Shown here: piece after piece, positions 1 to 10,784 of the stretch
Layout of the letters: every line of letters begins with the position of its first letter
Position numbering within the stretch: the stretch's first letter is position 1
Source of the DNA: Anaeramoeba flamelloides
Lineage: Eukaryota; Metamonada; Anaeramoebidae
Direction of reading: 5' to 3'
Length of the DNA stretch: 64,000 bases
Assembly (NCBI GenBank): GCA_027625915.1
Contig: JANTQA010000032.1
Location: 15,826,001-15,890,000, forward strand
Notes under the pieces: generated by a model
The model's database searches: none
Told to the model about the DNA's origin: nothing
Seen by the model: the letters and a program-made list of their open reading frames with translations, nothing else
Made by a program: the position numbers and the translations under genes

Positions 1-113
1 GAGTAAGTTGAATTATTTCATTTTGTTCAACTTAAAAGATTAATTTCCAAAAATCAAAATCATTTTTTTCAATTTATATTATTTTATCTTAAAAAACAAA
101 AACTCAAACTAAA

Positions 114-548
114 ATGTCCAAAGCCAAAAGAATGTCAACAATGATGGAAACAAGAAAAGACGCCCAAAAATACTTAAAAAAAGGAGAAAAGAAACCAAAA
201 GCAAAACCAGTTTCAAGATCCTTCAAAGCTGGTCTTCAATTCCCAGTCGGTCGTATCCATAGACATTTAAGAGAAGGAAAGTATGCTAACAGAGTTGGTG
301 CTGGTGCTCCAGTTTACATGGCAGCTGTTCTTGAATATTTAACTGCAGAGTTACTTGAATTGGCAGGAAATGCAGCCATTGATAACAAAAAGCAAAGAAT
401 CCTCCCAAGACATGTCCAATTAGCAATCAAATCTGATGACGAACTTGGAAAATTACTTGACGGTGTTACAATTCATGAAGGTGGTGTTATTCCATTTATC
501 CATGAAGCTTTAAGACCAAAAAAGAAAGAAGGTTCTGAAAAAAACTAA
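114..548 (+). CDS. Histone H2A family protein
   Basis: Intronless 144-residue histone H2A that pairs with H2B in the nucleosome. The histone fold starts near residue 39 (AGLQFPVGR, 39-47). The acidic-patch residues are present as E74, E79, E82 and D108-D109-E110. The L1 region ([13 protein letters not shown]) looks like canonical H2A, while the docking segment [11 protein letters not shown] (123-133) resembles H2A.Z (GGVIPHIHKSL), so the variant class is not clear-cut. The N-terminal tail is about 38 residues, longer than usual and lysine-rich, with several Met and Arg. There is no C-terminal SQ-E/D motif, so this is not H2A.X. An AATAAA lies about 40 bases past the stop. The ATG follows an AT-rich leader with no competing in-frame start. 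Confidence 0.96.
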   Translation: MSKAKRMSTMMETRKDAQKYLKKGEKKPKAKPVSRSFKAGLQFPVGRIHRHLREGKYANRVGAGAPVYMAAVLEYLTAELLELAGNAAIDNKKQRILPRHVQLAIKSDDELGKLLDGVTIHEGGVIPFIHEALRPKKKEGSEKN

Positions 549-589
549 ATTTAATCAAACACTAATATTTTAACCTTTTTTTTACAAAA

Positions 590-595
590 AATAAA
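590..595 (+). terminator. AATAAA polyadenylation signal of the H2A gene
   Basis: A perfect AATAAA lies 42 bases after the H2A stop in an A/T-rich 3' flank. The same hexamer lies close behind the GSAP-like gene (complement of 2386-2391) and immediately behind the GSK3 stop (complement of 31328-31333), so this genome seems to use the standard signal with short 3' UTRs. Confidence 0.5.
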
Positions 596-1018
596 CTTTA
601 ATTCATTTTTGAGAAAATTTTTTTATTGTTTTGTTGGTTTGTATTTTTCTGGATTCATTTAAAGAACTTGATTACTTTTCTTATCATAAAAAATTTAATA
701 ATGAGAAAATTATAGAAAAAACAATTTTTCAGAGTAGTACTTGATAAATAACCTTTGATATCAAAAACTCAATATCCTTTCCGAAAAAAAAAAAAAAAAC
801 AAAATAGTGAAAAAATTTGAACGTGATTTTAAATTGTTAACCTTAATAGAACCACAGAAACCTGAAAATGAAAATTAAGATCAATTAATAGAAGAATAAA
901 AAAATTACCACCAAGGAATAATCCCTTGTATTATTTTCAATTACACCAATAAGAACAATTTAAATCTCTGTTTTTATATAAATTGTTACATTGTTAAAAT
1001 CAAGTCCCAAAAACCATA

Positions 1019-1213
1019 ACTTCCATTTCTACTTTAAGCCAAAAACCCTCTGCAAAATTTAAGGTCTAAAAAATCCCAAACGAAGGCACAAAATACAGAT
1101 TCTAGTACAAGAATTTGTTAAAAAAAAATAATTTCACAAAAATTTGCCTTAATTTGAGATTTTTTATACCATAAATTTCGTTGAGAGTTTGTACCATATA
1201 AGCGGAATTCATA
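1019..1213. repeat. Decayed copy of the 197-bp iteron MITE
   Basis: An old, diverged copy of the palindromic family seen intact at 6911 and 9138, here in reverse orientation. The recognisable parts are the CCTTAATTTGAGATTTTTT segment, ATAAATTTCGTTGAGAGTTTGT near the right end, and AAATTTAAGG on the left. The terminal CAGTCAG motifs have decayed, so the ends are approximate. Confidence 0.65.
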
Positions 1214-2413
1214 TATAATTTTTTCAACAAATTTTTAATGATAGATTGATCAATTAAGAAAAACAACTAACTAAAAGATAGGATTATTCAAAAAAAAATA
1301 ATTCTTGTATTTAATCCCCCATCCGGTCTTTAATCATTTATTTTTTCTTTTATTAAACCGATCTTATTTTTCATTTTTAGGTTCTATTAAGGTCCGCTAG
1401 TAAAAACTGTTTTGAACTTTTTTTCTCAAATACATTTATATACTCATTTCGCCCAACTGCTAACCACCCTTTTGAGACAAGAACAAAAGAGGTGTAAATT
1501 ATTAAATTTCATATTTGATCATATTTCAAAATTGGTTAAATTGATATTTTATACATTTTTGAAGATTTTCTTGCTTATTATTATTGGTATGAAAGAATTT
1601 AATGTTTTTTTATAATTGGAGGAGGAAAAATCAAATAGAATATTTTGCCATTGGTAGTATTTTATTACTTCTTTGTAGAAAATTCAAAATTATGAAATCA
1701 TCAATACTAAATATTTTTAACAATTTATTCAAAACCCAATTTTAACATAAAAAGTCAAGTGGGTAATTGTTTATCCCTTAAAATAAGTTGCAAAAGTCTA
1801 ATTCCCATCGTAATTATTTTTATTTCAAAATCATCACCAAAATTTTCTAGCATACTATTTAAGCCACCCAAACACACCCCAACCAACTCTAACTTACCTT
1901 AAACAACCCACAAAGTTTTTTTTTTAAATACCTACAGTCGATATATTTAAATGGCATTAACTTTTTTGAAAAAAATGAGAATTTGACCAATTTTGAAATT
2001 TAATAATTTTCCTGATAAATTATTTATTAAAAAAAAAAAAAAAAAAGGACACTTGGAGTGTAAAGAACCCCAAAAAAAATCCCAGTAAAGAGTGATGTGT
2101 TTTAATCATTAAAGCTGAAAATTTTTTTGATATTTAAACAAACTTTTATCAAAAAAAAAAAATTAAAAAAAAATTTTTTTGAACAAAATTTCGATGAAAA
2201 ATAATAAAATCGTAATAACCAGAAAAAATTTTCAAAGCTATTTTTTTAATGTTATTTTTTTATTGTATGTAACTATACAATTTTTAAATATAAAATTTTC
2301 TTTCTAAGATAATTATTTATAAAATTTATATCTTAGAATCTTTTCATATAAAGTCAAATTACAAAATTTATTTCAAATTAATTGGTTTATTTGGGGTTCT
2401 AAGCGATATACAA
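1214..2413. other. Intergenic spacer, no gene seen
   Basis: A/T-rich spacer with homopolymer runs, including a poly-A tract near 2031-2046. A 67-codon open frame at 1412-1615 has no recognisable domain and reads like random A/T-rich sequence. I see no RNA gene. Confidence 0.6.
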
Positions 2414-5400
2414 TTATAAAAGCACATCTGGCAAATATATATTAAAATTATTTAAAAGATAATTCATTTCTGAAGAATTTGTTGTGTTTTTCATATTTTG
2501 TTGGAAAAGTTCCAAACTAATTTCATACGGAGTAAACGTATCAAATTGATTTTCCTGGCCAGTATCCCAATTAGCATATGATTGATAATGCTTACTTGAA
2601 AGATATTGCAACAGACACTCATTTTGCTTACAATGTTTCATTAAATGTTTCAAACTATTTTTTTGACTTTTTAAATAAAAAATGACCCTTGAAATGAACT
2701 TCATTTTTTCCTTTTTATCTATTAACTCTTGTATAAAATCTTGGTCTATTTCAAAAACACCCTGATCCAAATATATGCAAAATTCGGTCCTTTTTAAAGT
2801 CTTGTATCCCAATCTTAGTAAATACTTGTGGAAATCCTTTGGTGGATTGAAAAACAATTCTTCCAAACTATATGATAAATTTAATAAAATTTGAAACCAC
2901 TTTTTAGCTGGGTCTGTCTTCTTTGTATGGACTTTGCCGACATTGGAAAGTTTTTTATTAGTATGATTTGTAAGTTTTTCATCGGTTTGATTTGTAAGTT
3001 TTTTATTAGATTTCATATTGCCATTATCGGCACTATTTTCCAAAATACCCATTTCCAATAAATTTGTTTTAATTAATGACCACAAACTAAATAATTCATT
3101 TTTTCTACATTTATTATACATTTCAGTACATTTTTTCCCAAATTCTCTTTTTTTGCTGATCCAACGGGTATTTATTTTATCATTAAAAATTTCCATAAAT
3201 ATTTCTTCATTACTTTTTGTTATTTTTTTTAAATTTTTTTCCTTTTCTTGCCTTACGTTTGTTGTGTTGCCACTTAAAAACTTATCCAAATGTCCTTTAA
3301 TTGTTTGTTTTTGAAAATAATTGATCCAAATCCTCTCGAAGGAAAACTTTTTTTTTTTTACAGTTTTTTCTTGTTTTTTATTTTTTTCAGAATCTAAAAG
3401 ATATTTATAATAATTAATTTTTTCGACCAATTTCCAATCTTCATTAACCGTACAAAGGCTATACCCAACAACGTTACTATTAATACCATTGCTACTTTTA
3501 TTTTGATTTATATTTTTGATTTTATTTTCACCGTCATTATTGCTATTAACCTCGCCATTGTTATTATCACTTTTATCATCGTCTGTATCAATATAATTAT
3601 CATTATCATTGTGCTTGCCACTTTCATCATCATTATTATTATTATCATTCTCATTATCATCACCATTACAAAATTTGATTAAATCTTGGAAACTTTCAAT
3701 TGTAGTAGAGGGCAAAAAGCTCATAATCGAAACATTTTTAGATGAGAATTCTTTATTAAATGACTGGAATGGGGCATTAATTAAAAATTCACTAAAAAAT
3801 TCTTTCTGAAGATTATGGCTTGCACAATAAACTAAAAAATGAAAGACAATTTTTTGATTATTTTTCAAATTTTGAATTCCAATTTTTTCAGAATCTAAAT
3901 GGGATAAAATATAATGGACAACATATTTTGAATATTTGTCTCCGATTCCCGAATTCAATAAAACTAATAAACTCTGGATTTCTAAATAATAATTAAATGC
4001 AAAGCCACTGCGACAATCATATATTAATTGAGAATCATCTGAAGAATTTGGTATTGAAATAAATTTCGGAGGTAATATTTTTTTGAGATTGCCAAGTGTT
4101 TTTGTATTATTCGATTGCTTTTTATTATATCGATCAACTTTATTATTATTATTATTATTATTATTGTTATTGTTATTGTTGTTCTTGTTGCTGTTGCTGT
4201 TGATTGATAAATTATTAATCGAGAACCCAGGCAATTTTGATACAAAGTTCGAATTTTTTTCAAATTGAAAAGAATTGCATGTAGAGTGTTCATATGAACA
4301 ATCAATTAAATGGAAATAATATTCGGGGATCCAGATTAATAGCAAATTTCTTTCGATCGATTGGAAAAATATTCTAATTTTTGCAATGATATGTTCTGGT
4401 ATGCTTTCAACAGAGATTTGGTAATTAATTATTTCTTTTTTTTCAAGAAGAAAAATTGTAATTACAATATATTTATTATTGTTATTATTATTATTTAAAT
4501 TATTATCTACACGTTGCTGATAGCAAATACAATTGATCCCATTTAATAAAGTTACGAAACTAAAATACCCATTACAGTTAAAAGCTGTTAATAAAGGATG
4601 GCTAATTTTTTTTTTGTAAAGGTCTTCTGTGGATTTATCGATTGATTTTAAAGCATTTAATTCATGGCTCGAATTATTTCTAAAATTCTCTTGATCACTT
4701 TGGTTTTGATCTTGATTGTTGCTTGTATTTTGCTTTTGTTCTGTTTTTGGTACTTTATCATTCCCCTTATCATTTACACTTTTTATTCCTTTTTCTATTT
4801 CTTTTCCATCCCCCTTGGGGTTTCCCCTTTCTTTCCCCATTTCCCTTAGGTTTCCTTTTTTTGTTCCTTTTTTAAGTTTCTTATCAAGAGTAAAGATATT
4901 AAAATCACTAAAATTTTTAGGAAGTGTGCAACGAAAAATTATTTTCAAATTATTTTTGATAACCTCATAAGAATAAATTTCAAAATTTAGGCCACAACTA
5001 TCCGAATTTAAGACCCATAATTTTTTTTCTTTGGGTAAATATTTGGAATAAAGATGATTTATGAAGAGCAATTTTTTGTTTGTTAATTTCACTTTCCAAC
5101 AATTTTTTTTTAAAAACCTCGTGTTTGTTGAGACAACCAAGGTTGTTGTCAGAATATTGCCTTGCTCCAGAATGGAGAGCAATTTATATTTTTTAGTATT
5201 TTGATTTTGTTTGGGCTTCTTTTGATTAATTTGTAAAAACCTTACAAATATTGGTGAGTTGTTGTTTATTATCGTGGAACTTTCTCCTGATCGTAAATTT
5301 ATGACCTTGGTTTTGTATTTGGCTTGAAATGTGAATTTTTCTTGTTTTTCTTTTTTTTTCGTGGCGCTTTTGTTTTTTTCTTTTTGTTTGCCAGGATCGG

Positions 5401-5812
5401 GGTTTAACAAACAAACAATAAGAAGTGTACGCTCACTGTTAAGCGATGCATGGATAATCTTTTGATTTTTTTTTGTTGTGAATAATAAGGTTTGTGTCGA
5501 AGAAAATGTCTCAGTAAAATATGTGATAAGGTACAATTCAAAAAATACATTTTTTTTTTTTCCTATTCCGATTTCCTTTTCTTTTTCTTTTTCTTTTTCT
5601 TTTTCTTTTTCTTTTTCTTTCTCTTTCTCTTTTTCTTTCTCTGTCTCTTTCTCTTTCTCTTTCTCTTTTTGTTTCCCTTTGTTCTCTTCTTCTACTATTC
5701 TTTTTTTTGAAATTAACAAATAATTGCCATGGCCAATTCCAACTAATTTAGAACAATTTGATGTTGAATAAAGCAATGAGTTTGTTGAAAAAATTGTTTC
5801 AAGTGTTAACAT
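2414..5812 (-). CDS. GSAP/pigeon-family protein (gamma-secretase-activating-protein-like)
   Basis: Single-exon protein of 1132 residues. It aligns by eye with animal GSAP at several ordered anchors. Residues 123-135 (HASLNSERTLLIV) match the GSAP segment SVNSERTLLAA. Around residue 595, YDCRSGFAF..LEIQSLLVLLN followed by VHYILSH matches the start of the conserved C-terminal domain. Near residue 990, PPKDFHKYLLRLG followed by FCIYLDQGVF matches the PPGFHTLHTILG / CIDSGV block. Low-complexity inserts interrupt the scaffold: a Lys-Glu dipeptide run at about 48-82, Lys/Gly-rich and Asn/Gln-rich stretches near 335-385, poly-Asn near 545-560, and an Asp/Asn region near 730-780. In animals a C-terminal GSAP fragment modulates gamma-secretase, but the role in protists is unknown. 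No signal peptide or clear membrane segment is visible. AATAAA (complement) lies about 23 bases past the stop. Confidence 0.85.
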   Translation of the reverse strand: MLTLETIFSTNSLLYSTSNCSKLVGIGHGNYLLISKKRIVEEENKGKQKEKEKEKETEKEKEKEKEKEKEKEKEKEKEKEIGIGKKKNVFFELYLITYFTETFSSTQTLLFTTKKNQKIIHASLNSERTLLIVCLLNPDPGKQKEKNKSATKKKEKQEKFTFQAKYKTKVINLRSGESSTIINNNSPIFVRFLQINQKKPKQNQNTKKYKLLSILEQGNILTTTLVVSTNTRFLKKNCWKVKLTNKKLLFINHLYSKYLPKEKKLWVLNSDSCGLNFEIYSYEVIKNNLKIIFRCTLPKNFSDFNIFTLDKKLKKGTKKGNLREMGKERGNPKGDGKEIEKGIKSVNDKGNDKVPKTEQKQNTSNNQDQNQSDQENFRNNSSHELNALKSIDKSTEDLYKKKISHPLLTAFNCNGYFSFVTLLNGINCICYQQRVDNNLNNNNNNNKYIVITIFLLEKKEIINYQISVESIPEHIIAKIRIFFQSIERNLLLIWIPEYYFHLIDCSYEHSTCNSFQFEKNSNFVSKLPGFSINNLSINSNSNKNNNNNNNNNNNNNNKVDRYNKKQSNNTKTLGNLKKILPPKFISIPNSSDDSQLIYDCRSGFAFNYYLEIQSLLVLLNSGIGDKYSKYVVHYILSHLDSEKIGIQNLKNNQKIVFHFLVYCASHNLQKEFFSEFLINAPFQSFNKEFSSKNVSIMSFLPSTTIESFQDLIKFCNGDDNENDNNNNDDESGKHNDNDNYIDTDDDKSDNNNGEVNSNNDGENKIKNINQNKSSNGINSNVVGYSLCTVNEDWKLVEKINYYKYLLDSEKNKKQEKTVKKKKFSFERIWINYFQKQTIKGHLDKFLSGNTTNVRQEKEKNLKKITKSNEEIFMEIFNDKINTRWISKKREFGKKCTEMYNKCRKNELFSLWSLIKTNLLEMGILENSADNGNMKSNKKLTNQTDEKLTNHTNKKLSNVGKVHTKKTDPAKKWFQILLNLSYSLEELFFNPPKDFHKYLLRLGYKTLKRTEFCIYLDQGVFEIDQDFIQELIDKKEKMKFISRVIFYLKSQKNSLKHLMKHCKQNECLLQYLSSKHYQSYANWDTGQENQFDTFTPYEISLELFQQNMKNTTNSSEMNYLLNNFNIYLPDVLL

Positions 5813-6910
5813 TAAAAAAATGATTTAGATTTTTCTCATTTTATTCTCTCGTGAAATAATACTTCCCCTTAGAGAAAGTATTGGATTTTTTCGCCTTATC
5901 AAATACTGAAATTTTGAGTTTTTCTAACAATTTTTTTAATTCTAAACTTTTAAAAAGTTCACGAATCAGAACTTTTGAAAACATGAGAAATCAATTGTTT
6001 TATTGAAGGAAGTGTTTCGAAAATCTAAAATTAGAATTTCTTTGCTTGATTATATCTCTTGACCACTTTTTAAATTTAAATGGGATAAAATTTAGATTTA
6101 TTATTTTTTTTCAATTTGGGAATATCCTTCATTTTGAGTTCTTTGTTCTCCCAATGTATAGCAACACTTATAAAAAAAAAGGACCAAATCAATAAATGAA
6201 TTGAGATCATAAATTTGTGTGAAAAATAATTGCTCCACAATAATGAATAGAAACCCTACAAGCTATGTAACTCTTGGTTGAAAATTAAAAGCCATGTTTC
6301 TTTTTTCTAGAATACCTAGACACGAACCAACCAAAACAAGTGACAATAAACAAGAACAAAATATTGTATTTACTTCAAAAAGTCCTATTATTAAAAAAGA
6401 AAATATAAAGAGGAATAATAAAATTTTTAATTCTTGAAACCAAATAGACAAAAATTTGGGCAAAAAGTTAAAAGAAAAATTGTAAAATTATGAACAAATT
6501 CCATTCCTAATTTAAATTTACTTGAAAGCTCAAGGGATTGCTTTCAAAATAGATATTACTTAAGTGGATTATTTAAGTCTTCAATTATTTGTTTTAAATG
6601 AACAGGGAGTAAAAATAAGAAAATGTTTTTTTTTGAAACATGTACTTTGAAATCTTAAGGACTCCTTTTTCAGATGAAAACAGCGAGAAATGTTGACAAA
6701 AACGCTCTCCAAAGAGTTTCCCAATACCATTATAATTTAATTGAGAATTTCTTTTTCAAAAAAATAAAAAATTTTTCCAATTTTTAAATTTGACCCTTCA
6801 TTGTTCGGACCAAAATTTACTTTTTTACAATTTCATAATTTCCATTTCAAAACAATAATACAAACTATTTCCTTCGTTACTTTATATAACCATTTTTACA
6901 GTTTATTTTA

Positions 6911-7107
6911 CAGTCAGTTTCACTTTTAAGGCACAAACTTTCAACGAAATTTAAGGCACAAAAAAAATCTCAAATTAAGGCACAAAATTTGGAATTTTAA
7001 TTTTTACAATTTATTTTACTAGAAGCTGAATTTTGTGCTTTAATTTGAGATTTTTTTTGTGCATTAAATTTAGTTGAAAGTTTGTGCCTTAAAAGTGAAA
7101 CTGACTG
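6911..7107. mobile_element. Palindromic MITE, 197-bp iteron family, TA target
   Basis: Near-perfect palindrome starting CAGTCAGTTTCAC and ending with its complement GTGAAACTGACTG, flanked on both sides by TA (6909-6910 and 7108-7109), which suits a Tc1/mariner-type insertion. Each arm has AAGGCAC at element positions 18, 43 and 68, an exact 25-bp spacing, mirrored in the other arm. There is no coding capacity. It is 197 bp, the same as the copy at 9138. Confidence 0.9.
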
Positions 7108-8067
7108 TACAAGTTAAACTGTTTTTAAATTTGAGCTTGTACTTGAATACCCTTCAGGGCCACTTGTTTTTTTAAATTTTCATTACATAAATCTGTTGAA
7201 AAAAAAATTTTTTTTTTTTTTAGCCACAAAATGAATTTTTTTATCAAATTTCAAAAGTAGGTAAATTCTTTTTAAGTGAGAACGTAAAAAAACACAATAA
7301 CTAAACACCCTTAGTAGTGGGAACTCACTCCTTAAAATAAGAAATTATAACGTAATAATGAAAAATTAATACTTCAGGTTAATAAGCAAGCTTAAATAAA
7401 TAAGGAAAATCGTAATTATCTTTGTGAAGAGTCTGTTTTTTTCTTAATTTATAATCTTAAAAATATAATTGGAGCTTGAAATAAAATATTCATTTATTAA
7501 TTGGAAAATAACAGGATAATTGTTTTCTTCTAAAATTCTATCAATAAAAGAAACAAAAAGTGGAATACGATAATATGTCGAAAAAATTATTATAATTTTT
7601 TATTCGAAGAATTTACGATGATGAAAAAATTTTTTCAAAAAAAATTAAGCATTTACTCTTTTTCAGGTTTAAAAATAATCACCCTTTGAATAATAAACAT
7701 TGATTCAGATGATATTTCATTAAAAAAATATTATTAAAGATCTACAATTTGAGTTGAAAGATATAATTTTTATGAAATGATTCTTTTCAGATATCATAAT
7801 AAATAAATAAAAATATTTTTTTTCAAGTTAGGAAGTTATTGTTTTATCTTATTATAAATTTTGTACTTTAATAAAAAATATTTAAATTTGTAATTTATTA
7901 TTTAGACTTTTAAAGAATTATTTATTTTTTTCAAATGAAAAAAAATTATTTTTGATTCCCTTTAGGTTTTTTTATCTTGTTGAAATGAAAAGGAAAATTT
8001 TGAAAATTTCTTTTTATTACTTAAATTAAAAAAAATACCTTTAGGTTTTACAGAATTTAAAAGAATT

Positions 8068-8090
8068 GAGTAAAATCTCGGATTTTACTC
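8068..8090. repeat. Short perfect hairpin GAGTAAAATC / GATTTTACTC
   Basis: Two 10-base arms separated by TCG form a perfect inverted repeat about 150 bases before recognisable LINE sequence. GAGTAAAATT recurs at about 8179. The function is unknown; it may mark a 5' LINE junction or be chance in A/T-rich DNA. Confidence 0.4.
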
Positions 8091-8214
8091 TATTATTCCT
8101 AACACTGGAAAATATCAGCACTTCACAGTACTTGGTGTACACTTCTGTTAGTTTTAAATTAGAATTTAAAATAAACGAGTAAAATTATCTGCTATCTTAT
8201 ATTCTTTTAAATCC

Positions 8215-9537
8215 TCAAAAATCACCCCAAGTGCTATATGGTTTAGATATCTTTAATCTAACCCAAACTGATTACAATGAGATTGATACTTGGGTCAACA
8301 AAAGACTTAAAAAATTATCAAAATACAACGGGGCACTCCCACTGACATTCTAAAATGGGATACCAGAACTGAGCCCACTTCTCACATGATCCTTTCAAGG
8401 AAGGCTAATTTCATTAAGAAATTAAAGCTTTTAGAACTGGATCATCTAGCCGAAGACCTCCAACTAGATGTAATTGAAGGTATCGATTGGGAAAACATGG
8501 GGAAAAAAGAGATCAAAAAAAAACTCCATCAAACTCACATAAAATCGATACAAGACAAAGTAGATTCATCTAAGGAGGATGAAAATTGGAAATTAAAGAG
8601 ATATCTCAAAATCAGCCAATTCCCAGAAAACTTCAGCGAAAAACAACCCTATTTAAACTGGCGATCATCTACTACCCTATTCAAACTCAAATAATTCTGC
8701 AATGGATTGAACAGGTATACATACAAATGGGAAAAAGGAGTAGACTCAAAAATCTGCCCATGTTGTAAAAAAAAGTAGACGATGTCGACCATTTCATCTG
8801 GGAATGTAAAAAATACGAAAGAGCAAGAAGAGATTGGAAAAAACAAATCAAAGAGAACAAAATTTTTGATTATAACATAATAACCAAGAAGGACACAGAC
8901 ACATTATTGAGAATTATGAACCAAAAAGAAATCTATGACCCTACAATAGACTACTTCTTGACTAATATGACTCAACATGCAATTAAGAAAAAGGAACTCA
9001 AAGCAAATAAAACTTAAGAGTAAACCTTCCAAAAAACTCTAAACTGCTCAATTCACTATATTTTTTTCTTATTTTTACCCTTCTTCAACTCTTTATTTCT
9101 TTATTCTTCATTTTTTTGCCCTATCTCTATTTTTTTACAGTCAGTTTCACTTTTAAGGCACAAACTTTCAACGAAATTTAAGGCACAAAAAAATCTCAAA
9201 TTAAGGCACAAATTTTGGAATTTTTTTTTTTTACAATTTATTTTCCTAGAATTCGAATTTTGTGCCTTAATTTGATATTTTTTCTGTTCCTTAAATTTCG
9301 TTGAAAGTTTGTGCCTTAAAAGTGAAACTGACTGTAACTCTTCTCTTTTTTTTTTTACTTCTTTTTTTTTTTTTTTTTTTTATTTAGAAAACGAAATTAG
9401 GATTAAAATACTTCCAATGACTGTGTCTTTCAGATACTCTTTGAATTGGAAGTCTCAAATTTAGTCACTTCAAAATTCTTTTTTTAACAGATTAGACAAG
9501 TTATTGTCTAACCCTTAACAATAAATCAAATCCTCAA
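8215..9537 (+). mobile_element. 5'-truncated LINE (non-LTR retrotransposon), 3' end of ORF2 plus 3' UTR
   Basis: The downstream end of a LINE reverse-transcriptase ORF, broken by frame changes near 8345, 8695 and 8780. An early piece reads VLYGLDIFNLTQTDYNEID, the post-polymerase thumb-like region, followed by RKANFIKKLKLLELDHLAED. The C-terminal zinc knuckle CPCC..VDHFIWECKKYERARRDW follows at about 8755-8835, and the ORF ends near 9017 with HAIKKKELKANKT. The 3' UTR runs through pyrimidine-rich DNA to a terminal stem-loop (9490-9513) and CCTTAACAATAAAT. A 197-bp MITE (9138-9334) sits in the UTR and must be younger. The upstream polymerase domain is absent, as in typical 5'-truncated insertions. 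Confidence 0.8.
9138..9334. mobile_element. Palindromic MITE, 197-bp iteron family, inside a LINE 3' UTR
   Basis: Same family and the same 197-bp length as 6911-7107, flanked by TA at 9136-9137 and 9335-9336. AAGGCAC iterons lie at element positions 18, 43 and 67 in the left arm. Both 13-bp ends are intact. It is nested in the LINE 3' UTR. Confidence 0.9.
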
Positions 9538-10429
9538 AAATCGAGACACTTAAGACCTACTATTTCAGTAATCTTTTCATACTCTTCAATTTTCTTAGAT
9601 GAATATTACCATACCAAAACTATTAATATTTATATACCCAAGTAAATATCCCCAGGTTAAATTCAACTACAAATTAATGCACCCACATTTTAAAAAATTA
9701 CCAACCCATTTCAAGTTTTATATTTCTTATTACAGTTTTTTTTAACTTGTCAAAAAGCTAAAATTTAAAGTTATAAGAAACCATACCAGATGCCGATGTG
9801 ACAGTATTTAATAATTTTTCAAATTGGTATGGGAATATTTTCTAACATCACACTCAAAGCGTCTTGATTAACATTGATAATTATCATTTTTTGAAAAAAA
9901 AAATTTATATTTATTTTTCAAAATTAACAAAAAAAAAAAAATATCCTTAAACATGAAATCTTTCTTGTATATTTTTGATAAATAAAAATAAAAAATTTAA
10001 AATCATGTGGCATCTAGTCTTTTATATTTATTTACTTTTATATTAATGTCAAAGATCCTTATAAACACATTTCTAGATCAAAAAAATTATTTATAAAACC
10101 AGAAATTTAATAAAAAAAATATTTAAAAAATTGAATATTTAAAGATTAAACTCTAATTTATAGTTGTTATTTTCACAAATAGTGTAGTGGAGAGCATTTT
10201 AGATACAAAGCTTGAGTATCTTGTAACACTCAAATAATATTTTCCATTGATGTTCCAACATTCAAAAATTTGTGAAACGGTCAATATATATAATCTTCCT
10301 TAAAAGAAATGAAAAAGGATGATCTTTGTTTGGATCACTTTTATATCTCAATAATTGTTAGTAAAAAATCAACTAATTTACCAATAAATCTTCTTGACAT
10401 ATTTAACCTATTGAAAAATTCATCTAAAC
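9538..10429. other. Intergenic spacer, no gene seen
   Basis: A/T-rich spacer between two LINE remnants. A 72-codon open frame at 10309-10527 runs into LINE 3' UTR. Its beginning (DDLCLDHFYIS) may be a badly decayed relic of the LINE zinc-knuckle region, but this is uncertain. Confidence 0.45.
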
Positions 10430-10696
10430 CAGAAAATTTCAGGTTTCTCAAAACAATTATTTCAACCTCTTTATTTTTTCCACTCTTCATTTTTTCATTC
10501 TATCACCCCCCACTTCTTCATTTTTGATTCTTTCTTTATTCATCTTTTTTTAGAAAAATAAATTAAGATTCAAATCCTTGTGATTATTGTATATGCGTAG
10601 ATCCTCTTCGAATTAGAAGTCCAAATTCAATTACTTCAAAATTCTCTCTTTAACAGATTAGATGAGGTTTCAACTAATCCTTAACAATACATCCCG
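10430..10696 (+). mobile_element. LINE 3' UTR fragment
   Basis: Matches the 3' UTR of the LINE at 8215-9537: a pyrimidine-rich lead-in, then GAATTAGAAGTCCAAATT, ACTTCAAAATTCTCTC, a terminal stem-loop (10656-10679) and CCTTAACAATACAT. Little or no coding sequence is retained. Confidence 0.75.
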
Positions 10697-10784
10697 TACA
10701 TTTATTTGTTCTGCTTGTTACATCATTTTTGACACCTATATTTTTATTATTTTGTTTTATTTGTTTCTTTTCTTTGGATAAAAA

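Larger units (their letters stand above)
5813..8214. other. Intergenic spacer carrying one MITE
   Basis: Apart from the MITE at 6911-7107, this is A/T-rich spacer. On the minus strand, 6463-6263 is open and would encode a short peptide with two hydrophobic stretches and the segment LGILEKRNMAFNF. It has no ATG at its start and no recognised family, so I do not call it a gene. A perfect 10-bp inverted repeat with a 3-base loop lies at 8068-8090. Confidence 0.5.

Noticed and set aside
5478-5723. Plus-strand open frames rich in Phe-Ser opposite the GSAP-like gene
   Set aside because: They are the antisense of the Lys-Glu repeat tract; no motif and the minus strand has clear homology.
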